DNA from: SAR202 cluster bacterium AD-804-J14_MRT_500m
Lineage (GTDB): Bacteria; Chloroflexota; Dehalococcoidia; UBA3495; GCA-2712585
Direction of reading: 5' to 3'
Assembly (NCBI GenBank): GCA_009391275.1
Contig: VEXF01000026.1
Location: 1-23,077 of the forward strand
Length of the DNA: 23,077 bases
The notes beneath the pieces are model-generated. The model saw only the letters and a list, made by a program, of their open reading frames with translations. It had not been told where the DNA came from and ran no database searches. Made by a program: the position numbers and the translations under genes. Shown one piece after another: positions 17,001 through 23,077 of the stretch (position 1 is its first letter; each line of letters begins with the position of its first letter).

Positions 17001-18428
17001 CTAAACTATCGGTTTATTCAAGATGCTGGTAGAGATTTTTCGGGGTATGAGTTGACCGTAGCCTAATTGTCCCACAAGGTTTCCATTCTCAACTAACACC
17101 TTCCCTCTTAGCACTGTTGTGGTAGGCCATCCCTGGATAGGCCAACCTTCCCAGATGCTGTAATCGCTGATATGGAAATCGCTCTTCTCGAGCTTACGAT
17201 TCATGTTAGGATCGATTATCGTGATGTCAGCGTCACTGCCAGGCGCAATTGCACCCTTTCTGGGATAGAGTCCTATTAGCCGAGCTGCGTTTGATGATGT
17301 AACCTCCACGAACCTTTCTAGTGACATACCGCGTTTTATCACTCCCTCATTGTATGTTATGCCCACTCGAGTCTCAGCACCGTTATGGCCACCGGTAACG
17401 TTCATAACGGTTTTCCCTCGGGTCTTCAATTCATATGCGGTGCAATATTCGTCGGTGGCCACTGTGTTCAGGCCGCCATTTAAGAGTCCGTCCCATAACA
17501 TAAGTCTATCCGCTTCTGATTTTAGAGAAGGGTATGTATGGTACTTCATCCCGTCCGGTTCGCTGTAGTTGTCGGATGTAAAGCTGAAGTAATTGTGCAA
17601 TGTCTCCCCATAAACTGGTAATCCGTCAGATCTGGCTTCTCTGATTGCTTCTACACCTTCTTTCGCACTGACATGCACGAAATAGACGGCTGCACCAGTC
17701 CATTTTGCTAACCGTGTGATGCGTCTGAAAGAGATATCCTCGGACATATTGTTGTGAACTAGCGGCATGTTGGGCCATTCTGTCTGTTCCTCTCTTATCA
17801 ATTTTTGGTACATGTGTTGTACGATGTCGTCATCTTCTGAATGTACGAACAGCAGTCCGTTATGCCTGACAAGCTCTTCCATCACCGCTGAAATATCTCC
17901 CATTCCGACCATGCGCCGTTTTTCTTCAGGCACATCGGGGATAATGTTCGTGGTGAACAGTTTAATGGTTGGGAAACCTTCGACCACAGCATCTTTGATT
18001 TGGCTTATTACTTCTAGAGAAGGTGTGCCGGTCAATGTTATGTGGTAGGCGTAGTCACAATATGAGCGTCCTTTCCAGCGTGTATTGCGTTCCGTTATGG
18101 CATCTGGAATGTTTCTCTTGGGATTGCATGTAGCGAAATCTACTAATGTGGTGGTCCCACCATATAACGCAGCTTGGCTTACCTGTTCTGGTGGTGCGGT
18201 TTCAAGATCTCCAGGTTGGAACAGGATTGGTGCTGCGACATGGGCATGGGGCTCGATTCCTCCGGGAATCACAATTTTCCCAGCCGCTTCTATTGTCAAA
18301 CCCCCTTCATCTGGCAGGCTATTAGGGGTCGTGACTGCTACGATTTTTTCTCCTTGAATACCAATATCCCAATAACCTACGCCGTTGGGTGTCACCACAT
18401 GACCGCCTCTTATAACCAAGTCTATCAT
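17001..18428 (-). CDS. dihydropyrimidinase/hydantoinase family amidohydrolase
   Basis: Cyclic-amide hydrolase of 475 residues in the dihydropyrimidinase/D-hydantoinase/allantoinase group (TIM-barrel amidohydrolase with a binuclear metal centre). Predicted metal ligands are His61 and His63 (EPHAHV), the carbamylated Lys156 (TIKLFTT), His196 (FVHSED) and His252 (YFVHVSA). Asp326 in ATDEYCT is the catalytic base; most relatives have SDH or TDH at this position. The C-terminal small beta domain with GSDADITIID (near 394-403) is normal. A GGGGAG lies about 10 bases ahead of the ATG. It is divergent from the selenoprotein gene. Pyrimidine, hydantoin or another cyclic ureide could be the substrate. 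Confidence 0.88.
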   Translation of the reverse strand: MIDLVIRGGHVVTPNGVGYWDIGIQGEKIVAVTTPNSLPDEGGLTIEAAGKIVIPGGIEPHAHVAAPILFQPGDLETAPPEQVSQAALYGGTTTLVDFATCNPKRNIPDAITERNTRWKGRSYCDYAYHITLTGTPSLEVISQIKDAVVEGFPTIKLFTTNIIPDVPEEKRRMVGMGDISAVMEELVRHNGLLFVHSEDDDIVQHMYQKLIREEQTEWPNMPLVHNNMSEDISFRRITRLAKWTGAAVYFVHVSAKEGVEAIREARSDGLPVYGETLHNYFSFTSDNYSEPDGMKYHTYPSLKSEADRLMLWDGLLNGGLNTVATDEYCTAYELKTRGKTVMNVTGGHNGAETRVGITYNEGVIKRGMSLERFVEVTSSNAARLIGLYPRKGAIAPGSDADITIIDPNMNRKLEKSDFHISDYSIWEGWPIQGWPTTTVLRGKVLVENGNLVGQLGYGQLIPRKISTSILNKPIV

Positions 18429-18461
18429 CGGCTTATGACTCCCCTCTCTATGATGTTGGCC

Positions 18462-18470
18462 AGTTTAACA
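18462..18470 (-). promoter_or_regulatory. candidate extended -10 promoter of the hydantoinase gene
   Basis: On the minus strand TGTTAAACT fits a TG-extended -10 element, about 34 bases before the ATG. No -35 hexamer is evident, so support is modest. Confidence 0.3.
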
Positions 18471-18580
18471 TAACTCCATCGATTCTATTGGCCCGGTTTA
18501 ATAACGTTCGGTGAGATGTATGTGGTATTCCGACTCGATTGTACTGATAGTTTGCTAGATATCATTTGATCGATTAGACA

Positions 18581-19159
18581 GTGCTCAAATTCCGGCGTTT
18601 AGTACTTTTATATATATCATTCCTGTTCATCTGTCTGTTTCCCGCTTGTGTGAATTCGAATAGCGGGGATGGCGTGGCAACTTCTACGAATGAAGCAGGT
18701 GGTTTAGGTGACCCATTGAGTGCCGAAATAGGTTCCGAAGTGGGCCAGCAGGCACCCAATTTCTCGGTTACCACAATCGACGGAACCCGTGTTGGCCTTG
18801 ACACATACGACGGAAGTCCGGTACTCCTGTATTTCTACGCTGTTTGGTGAGGCACGTGCCGCGCCGAGTTACGGCGCTTGAATAATATCTACCCTCAGTA
18901 CTCAAGCAAAGTTGGCTTTCTTGTGATCGGAACGGATCCGACAAGCGAGGCCGATAAGATAGCTAGCTATTCAGATAGAGAAGGGTTTGCATGGCCAATG
19001 GTGGTTCACAATGCAAATATTCTGAAAGAATTCCGAATCCTAGAACGTTCTACCAAGATTGGCATTGGTCGGGACGGTCTCATAAAATTCCGTAAAGGAT
19101 TTGGGTTGAACAGCGAAGAAACTTGGGGGATCCTGCTTGAAACCCTCTCAGGACCGTGA
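18581..19159 (+). CDS. selenocysteine-containing TlpA/thioredoxin-like lipoprotein
   Basis: A single redoxin gene read through an in-frame TGA at 18848-18850. Both halves are in the same frame: 89 residues before the TGA and 102 after it, giving 192 residues with Sec90. The TGA replaces the first Cys of the active site: the segment reads YAVW-U-GTC-RAEL where TlpA/ResA relatives have W-C-x-x-C-R-x-E. The upstream strand (PNFSVTTIDGTRVGL, then SPVLLYFY) and downstream fold (NNIYPQYSSKVGFLVIGTD, then GRDGLI) match the redoxin family. The N-terminus is a short basic part (KFRR), a hydrophobic stretch and Cys23 in LFPAC, a relaxed lipobox, suggesting a lipoprotein on the outer face of the membrane. 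GTG at 18581 is the start, because a stop codon lies two codons upstream and later starts would lose the signal. The usual cis-proline before the fourth strand appears to be Ser (RST). A probable SECIS hairpin follows the TGA. It likely catalyses thiol-disulfide or peroxide chemistry; partner unknown. Confidence 0.85.
18848..18877 (+). promoter_or_regulatory. UGA codon and bacterial-type SECIS hairpin
   Basis: After the UGA (18848-18850), GCGCCG (18861-18866) pairs perfectly with CGGCGC (18872-18877) around the loop AGUUA (18867-18871). The stem is 6 bp, all G-C; the loop has G as its second base; and 16 bases separate the UGA from the loop. These agree with the published general model of bacterial SECIS elements: a short stem, G among the first two loop bases, and a loop about 16-37 bases past the UGA. 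No lower stem next to the UGA is evident. Confidence 0.7.
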
Positions 19160-19179
19160 CCTGTTTATTAATTCTTTTT
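19149..19179 (+). terminator. weak candidate terminator after the selenoprotein gene
   Basis: CAGG (19149-19152) and CCTG (19160-19163) form a short stem that overlaps the stop codon. It is followed by a T-rich run (TTTATTAATTCTTTTT). The 4-bp stem makes this a weak call. Confidence 0.22.
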
Positions 19180-19299
19180 GCAAATTGATGGCGGAATTTC
19201 ACATATGGTTGAACCGTCAAACGTAAGAGGAAGTATGCACATTGAATTCGTTGCCAACTGCAAGACAACTTCATGCGTTAACTCCTATATTTTCCATTT

Positions 19300-19587
19300 T
19301 TGACGCATTCGAATCGCATGCCCGGTAGAGACAACTGCCTTTCATCTTTCCACCCCGCTGCACAGGAGTGGTTTACCTCTCGTTTCGATGCCCCTTCACC
19401 GCCACAAACTGAAGGTTGGCCTGCGATAGAGTCTGGTGCTGATCCATTGAATTTGGTAGGCATACTTACAGCTGGCCAGAAAGTTGGTGCGTTGCCATTG
19501 AATAGGATTGTTTTCAAAGATGGTATTCCCACTGCAGTTAGTGTGTCAGGCACTAAACTCGAGATAGGCATGGACTATTCATCGTAG
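19300..19587 (+). pseudogene. Lhr-type helicase remnant: N- and C-terminal ends joined in frame
   Basis: The 95-residue open frame (or 89 from the ATG at 19318) contains two pieces of a large Lhr-family DEAD/DEAH helicase. The first part, FHPAAQEWFTSRF then PPQTEGWPAI, is the start of Lhr just before the Walker A segment. The second part, ADPLNLVGILTAGQKVGALP then NRIVFKDGIPTAV, is the extreme C-terminus of such proteins. The ATP-binding, helicase, winged-helix and core domains (typically well over 800 residues) are absent. The join is at ESG/ADPLN, where both ends of the ancestral protein have a similar Ser-Gly/Ala-x-Asp pattern, so a short-homology deletion is plausible. No Shine-Dalgarno is seen before either start. 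It cannot be an active helicase. A mis-assembly that collapsed a real gene is the alternative. Confidence 0.65.
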
Positions 19588-19753
19588 AACTAATCCGTAG
19601 GGAATATGGTCGAGATCTGCGAAACATTACAGCTTCCGGGTGATAAATCGTTGTATGCTTTGTGCCGAACTGGTTTTGAGTGGTTGTAACAGGAAAGTTT
19701 TATAATAGCATCAAGTATCCAGATTGCATGATTGCATGCTAGTAATTATGGCT
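19588..19753. other. intergenic region with candidate -10 element
   Basis: A perfect TATAAT at 19701-19706 lies about 59 bases upstream of the SnoaL-like gene; the best -35 (TTGAGT, 19676-19681) is 19 bases away, longer than ideal. An 8-base tandem repeat (GATTGCAT twice, about 19723-19738) follows it. No gene is seen here. Confidence 0.35.
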
Positions 19754-19764
19754 AGGAGGTTTTT

Positions 19765-20208
19765 GTGACAAATTCACAAGATCTACAACAGGTGACCACC
19801 GTGATCAACGAATGGGCGGGTGCGCTCTCCGATGGAGACATAGAACGTGTTAAAAGGTTATGGGACAATTTGTACCCTGACCTTGTATACATTGCCGAAG
19901 AAAACGACGAACCAGCATTGGGGTGGGAAGGTATAGAGGATTATTACAGAGAATTAGAAAGCTCGTTGGGAAGATCGTCATGGTCTATAGATAATCTTAA
20001 AGTGGATATCTTGAATGACGTGGCGTGGGCCTATCTGACTTTTGTTGTTGAGGCCGAAGTCAAGCCATTCAAGCGTACAATGACTTTCAATGGGCGTAAC
20101 ACCTTTATCCTTCGGAAAGTTGATGCCAAGTGGAAACTCATACATTATCATGAATCTTTATCACGGGATAAAAGTCGAGAGACATGGGGTTGGTTTTTCG
20201 AAAACTGA
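19765..20208 (+). CDS. SnoaL/NTF2-like domain protein
   Basis: Small cone-shaped alpha+beta protein of 147 residues in the SnoaL-like/DUF4440 branch of the NTF2 superfamily. An N-terminal helix pair (VTTVINEWAGALSDGDIERVKRLW) is followed by WEGIEDYYREL, then the curved sheet strands VDILNDVAWAYLTFVVEAEV, GRNTFILRKVDAKWKLIHYHES. The closing strand KWKLIHYHESLS is highly typical. The GTG start at 19765 has AGGAGG 6 bases ahead, a strong site. Such proteins act as small-molecule isomerases/hydrolases or just as binding modules, so no function can be given. It has no signal peptide. It lies alone between the helicase remnant and the molybdenum hydroxylase operon. Confidence 0.8.
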   Translation: MTNSQDLQQVTTVINEWAGALSDGDIERVKRLWDNLYPDLVYIAEENDEPALGWEGIEDYYRELESSLGRSSWSIDNLKVDILNDVAWAYLTFVVEAEVKPFKRTMTFNGRNTFILRKVDAKWKLIHYHESLSRDKSRETWGWFFEN

Positions 20209-20350
20209 ACTATAGTGCTCCATAATTAAGACCATTGTTCTATGGCTGCGATGATCATAACTCATCAAGTAAAGTAGTGAGTCCAACTACTAACAACTTA
20301 TGTTACGCGCGTTAAGATTCGGACGTACAGAGAGAATTTTGTTTCTGGCG

Positions 20351-20379
20351 TTGCCAAGCTTCATAGCCGTGCTTATAAT
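20351..20379 (+). promoter_or_regulatory. strong sigma-70-type promoter of the molybdenum hydroxylase operon
   Basis: TTGCCA (20351-20356) and a perfect TATAAT (20374-20379) are separated by exactly 17 bases. Transcription would begin near 20386, about 35 bases before the proposed CTG start of the first gene, which supports that upstream start. Confidence 0.7.
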
Positions 20380-20407
20380 GCTTCTGACTCGCCCTAACCC
20401 TTGATAC

Positions 20408-20423
20408 AGGAGGAAGTGCGCTG
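20408..20423 (+). promoter_or_regulatory. Shine-Dalgarno site pointing to a CTG start codon
   Basis: AGGAGG at 20408-20413 stands 7 bases before CTG at 20421-20423. The CTG is in frame with the FAD subunit, and the residues that follow (QDFEYVVPKTL) are the conserved N-terminus of the family. The first ATG/GTG/TTG in this frame comes 17 codons later (TTG at 20472) and has no ribosome binding site. Confidence 0.6.
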
Positions 20424-21296
20424 CAAGACTTCGAGTATGTAGTTCCCAAAACGCTGAAAGACGCTGTCGGGTTGATGGCAGGAAAAGGATCTAAAGCGAA
20501 AGCTTTAGCAGGTGGGACCGACGTCCTAGTCCAGCTCCGAGGTGGACGATTCACCATAGACCGATTGGTGGAACTTAAAGACATCCCTGAAATGAATGAA
20601 ATTACTTGCTCTAGGGATGAAGGTTTGACATTAGGTGCAGCTGTGCCTTGCTATCGGGTTTACGATGACAAAACTATACAAGACCTTTATCCGGGCCTGG
20701 TTGATGCTGCTTTTCTTATTGGGGGGATTCAGATACAAGGAAGGGCCACTATTGGTGGCAATCTATGTAATTCTTCGCCAAGTGGCGATACAATTCCCGC
20801 TCTTATTGTCTTAAATGCACAATGCAAAATTGAAGGTCCAAACGGATCTCGGACGGTTTCGGTCGAGGAATTCTGTACGGGACCGGGCTCCAATCTTCTT
20901 CAAACCGGAGAACTGCTAGTTTCGTTAAAATTCCCTCCTCCGACTCCGCGCTCTGGCGCACATTTTCTGAGGTTTATACCAAGGAATGAAATGGATATCG
21001 CGGTAGCGAATTCAGCGGTCTGGGTACAACTAGCTAGTGATAAGCAACATATCGATGCCGCGAGGATTAGCATAGGTGCTGTGGCTCCCACGCCTCTGTT
21101 TGCAAAGGCAGCCAGCGAACTTCTTTCAGGACGGGTTGCAGATGAAGATTCTTATCAAGCCGCCGCTGAGGCTGCTCAGGCCATTGCCAGTCCAATCGAT
21201 GATATGCGCGGTACCGTCAGACAGAGGATACACTTGGTCGGCGTTCTCACCAAGCGTGCTCTTCGACAAGCCGTAGCTCGCGCCAAAGAGGCCTAA
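20421..21296 (+). CDS. xanthine dehydrogenase family FAD-binding subunit
   Basis: Medium (FAD) subunit of a three-component molybdenum hydroxylase, about 291 residues when read from the CTG at 20421. Flavin-binding motifs LAGGTDVLVQL (near 29-39) and TIGGNLCNSSPSGD (near 109-122) are complete, and the C-terminal CO-dehydrogenase flavoprotein domain follows. The N-terminal FEYVVPKTLKDAVGLMAG matches the family's FxYxxPxTLxEA start and precedes any ATG, GTG or TTG in frame; starting at the TTG at 20472 would remove it. The stop codon is 5 bases before the next gene. FAD-FeS-Mo order is that of coxMSL-type operons. Electrons from the Mo site would pass through the 2Fe-2S clusters to FAD. Confidence 0.9.
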   Translation: MQDFEYVVPKTLKDAVGLMAGKGSKAKALAGGTDVLVQLRGGRFTIDRLVELKDIPEMNEITCSRDEGLTLGAAVPCYRVYDDKTIQDLYPGLVDAAFLIGGIQIQGRATIGGNLCNSSPSGDTIPALIVLNAQCKIEGPNGSRTVSVEEFCTGPGSNLLQTGELLVSLKFPPPTPRSGAHFLRFIPRNEMDIAVANSAVWVQLASDKQHIDAARISIGAVAPTPLFAKAASELLSGRVADEDSYQAAAEAAQAIASPIDDMRGTVRQRIHLVGVLTKRALRQAVARAKEA

Positions 21297-21301
21297 AACT
21301 A

Positions 21302-21781
21302 ATGACAAGAAAAACTCATGTGGTTACAAACATCAATAGCGCAGAAGTAGAATTTCTCTGCGAACCGCGACAAAGCATGTTGGAAGTCTTGCGGGATGTT
21401 CTTGACTTAACAGGTACTAAAGAAGGTTGCAACGACGGGAACTGTGGAGCATGTACGATTACAGTAGACGGCACGATCATAGATTCCTGTTTGATGCTAG
21501 CTGTAGAGGCGGAAGGGAAAACCATTGGGACGATAGAAGGTGTGGCCACGCCTGACGGTCTGCATCCGATCCAGCAGGCGTTCTTAGAAAATGCTGCTCT
21601 CCAGTGTGGGATTTGTACGCCCGGCTTCATAATAGCTGCTAAGGCGCTTTTGGAGCAGGAACCAGATGCAGATGAACATCGGGTACGACACTGGTTGGCC
21701 GGAAACCTGTGCCGATGCACGGGCTACGACAAGATCGTCCGCGCTGTTTTAGACGCCGGAGAACGTATGAGGAATAAGTAA
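21302..21781 (+). CDS. xanthine dehydrogenase family 2Fe-2S subunit
   Basis: Small iron-sulfur subunit of 159 residues, standard length. The plant-ferredoxin-type N-terminal domain binds one [2Fe-2S] cluster with Cys43, Cys48, Cys51 and Cys63 (GCNDGNCGAC and DSC). The C-terminal four-helix domain binds the second with Cys102, Cys105, Cys137 and Cys139 (QCGICTPGF and LCRCTGY). All eight ligands are present. It starts 5 bases after the FAD subunit stop, and its own stop is one base before the Mo subunit ATG, so the three subunits are translated from one message. Confidence 0.96.
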   Translation: MTRKTHVVTNINSAEVEFLCEPRQSMLEVLRDVLDLTGTKEGCNDGNCGACTITVDGTIIDSCLMLAVEAEGKTIGTIEGVATPDGLHPIQQAFLENAALQCGICTPGFIIAAKALLEQEPDADEHRVRHWLAGNLCRCTGYDKIVRAVLDAGERMRNK

Positions 21782-21782
21782 T

Positions 21783-23077
21783 ATGACTATTACTGCTGAT
21801 CCAGAGACTAATGGTAGCAATGATTATAGCGTGATAGGAACTCGTCCCATTCGACACGATGGGGTAGAGAAAGTTACTGGTCAAGCTCGTTACGGTGAAG
21901 ATGTCAACATTCCAGGAATGCTTTTCGGTAAAATTCTTAGGAGCCCTCACGCTCATGCCATCATAAAAAAGATCGATCCGTCTAGAGCCTTGGCGTTGCC
22001 TGGCGTAGAAGCCGTAGTCACGTCAGAAGAGCTCCTCCAAACTTCAGGTAAAGCCGTTGATCTTGGCGAAGGCGCTATGATTAATCCTAAATTTCTTAGC
22101 AATAACATACTCGCTGGAGAGAAAGCGCTTTACAAAGGTCACGCGATTGCAGGCATAGCTGCGATCAGCCCACATCTTGCCGAACACGCTCTGGATCTGA
22201 TTGATGTTGAGTATGAAGTTCTGCCTGCAGTTTTAGATGCGAAAGAGGCGATGAAAGATGGAGCGCCGATCTTACATGAGAGGTTGGCGACTTTTGACAA
22301 TATTTTCGTTCGGCCGGGTGGGTTGAAGAATGATGATGATCAGACTAAACCGTCGAATGTATCTATCCATTTTGTCTTCGAGACAGGAGATCTGAAAAAG
22401 GGATTTAAAGATGCCGATGTCGTCGTCGAACGAGAGTACCATACCAAACCGGTGCATCAAGGCTATATAGAACCTCATGCAGCGACTGCTATGTGGAATC
22501 GCGACGGTAAAGTCACAATTTGGAGCAGTTCACAAGGTCATTTCACTATGCGCGAGCAAACTGCGTTGGTCTTAGGGCTTCCAGTTTCTCAAGTTAAGGC
22601 AATTCAAATGGAGATAGGTGGAGGTTTCGGTGGCAAGACACTGACATATCTCGAACCTGTTGCCGTTCTTCTTTCGAAGAAAACTGGCAAACCGGTGAAA
22701 GTATCCATGAGTCGAGCCGAAGTCTTCCAGGGGTCTGGACCGACGTCCGGCGGATATATCAACATAAAGATCGGGGCTACAAAAGACGGACGAATTACTG
22801 CTGCTGAGGCCGTTATGATGTACGAGGCTGGAGCATTTCCAGGATCGCCAGTCATCGCCGGAAGTCAATGTATTTTCGGTCCTTATAATCTGGAAAACGC
22901 TCGAGTAGAAGGGTACGACATCGTTGTTAACTCGCCAAAGGTAGCAGCATACCGGGCTCCCGGTGCGCCCGCCGCAGCTTTCGCAGCGGAGACGGCGATC
23001 GATGAATTGGCTGAAAAATTAAATATAGACCCACTGGATTTGCGGTTGCTTAACGCAGCCCAAGAAGGGACTAGGCG
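21783..23077 (+). CDS. xanthine dehydrogenase family molybdopterin-binding subunit (partial)
   Basis: Large catalytic subunit carrying the molybdopterin cytosine dinucleotide cofactor; 431 residues are visible and the gene runs off the right edge (usual total about 750-800). The N-terminal RHDGVEKVTGQARYGEDV and LRSPHAHA blocks are typical. The Mo-cofactor motif GGGFGGK lies near residues 278-284. The segment AYRAPGAP near 389-396 occupies the place where form I CO dehydrogenase has AYxCSFR and form II-type proteins have AYRGAGR. This rules out form I CO oxidation and points to another hydroxylase, such as one acting on purine, aldehyde, nicotinate or aromatic substrates. The catalytic Glu near the C-terminus lies outside the window. 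It follows the 2Fe-2S gene by one base. Confidence 0.94.
   Translation, partial: MTITADPETNGSNDYSVIGTRPIRHDGVEKVTGQARYGEDVNIPGMLFGKILRSPHAHAIIKKIDPSRALALPGVEAVVTSEELLQTSGKAVDLGEGAMINPKFLSNNILAGEKALYKGHAIAGIAAISPHLAEHALDLIDVEYEVLPAVLDAKEAMKDGAPILHERLATFDNIFVRPGGLKNDDDQTKPSNVSIHFVFETGDLKKGFKDADVVVEREYHTKPVHQGYIEPHAATAMWNRDGKVTIWSSSQGHFTMREQTALVLGLPVSQVKAIQMEIGGGFGGKTLTYLEPVAVLLSKKTGKPVKVSMSRAEVFQGSGPTSGGYINIKIGATKDGRITAAEAVMMYEAGAFPGSPVIAGSQCIFGPYNLENARVEGYDIVVNSPKVAAYRAPGAPAAAFAAETAIDELAEKLNIDPLDLRLLNAAQEGTR

Noticed and set aside
18848..18850. TGA taken as a plain stop or nonsense mutation in a decayed redoxin
   Set aside because: The position is exactly the catalytic Cys, the frame continues without other damage, a SECIS-like hairpin follows and selA is present. 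A random nonsense mutation would be unlikely to meet all four.
20421..23077. Labelling the three-gene operon as carbon monoxide dehydrogenase (coxMSL)
   Set aside because: The large subunit lacks the AYxCSFR motif of form I enzymes and does not have AYRGAGR either.

Overview
The window looks like a chromosomal segment of a free-living bacterium, most likely a Chloroflexota/Dehalococcoidia-type lineage such as marine SAR202. That placement is an inference. It rests on the very short (167-residue) elongation factor Ts, the intact rpsB-tsf-pyrH-frr-uppS-cdsA-dxr-rseP-ispG order, and the surrounding genes: a luciferase-like flavin/F420 oxidoreductase, a PIG-L deacetylase, a hydantoinase and a molybdenum hydroxylase. 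No rRNA, tRNA, CRISPR array, insertion sequence or phage gene was found.

Left part (1-4.1 kb): a luciferase-like monooxygenase (minus), then gamma-glutamyltransferase and a PIG-L-type zinc deacetylase (plus). Next (4.1-8.4 kb): an HMG-CoA-lyase-like enzyme (minus), then a tight plus-strand cluster of selA (selenocysteine synthase), an unrecognised 86-residue protein and an alpha/beta hydrolase with Asp at the nucleophile position, followed by a separate 87-residue unknown gene. Centre (8.4-16.8 kb): a long minus-strand operon read from a good promoter at 16727-16755. It carries ribosomal protein S2, EF-Ts, UMP kinase, ribosome recycling factor, undecaprenyl diphosphate synthase, CDP-diglyceride synthase, DXP reductoisomerase, the RseP protease and IspG, and ends in a MaoC-like hydratase.

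Right part (17-23.1 kb): a hydantoinase/dihydropyrimidinase (minus); a plus-strand thioredoxin-like lipoprotein whose active site is interrupted by an in-frame TGA; an internally deleted Lhr helicase remnant; a SnoaL-like protein; and a three-gene molybdenum hydroxylase operon (FAD, 2Fe-2S and Mo subunits), the last cut by the window end.

The most interesting result is the split redoxin at 18581-19159. The TGA replaces the first cysteine of the WCxxC motif. A GC-rich hairpin with a G near the start of its loop lies at the distance expected of a bacterial SECIS element. selA is encoded 11.6 kb upstream. Together these indicate a selenocysteine-containing, membrane-anchored TlpA-like protein. 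Conventional gene calling would report it as two unrelated fragments. Two other items stand out: a molybdenum hydroxylase FAD subunit that appears to start at CTG, and an Lhr helicase gene reduced to its two ends joined in frame.
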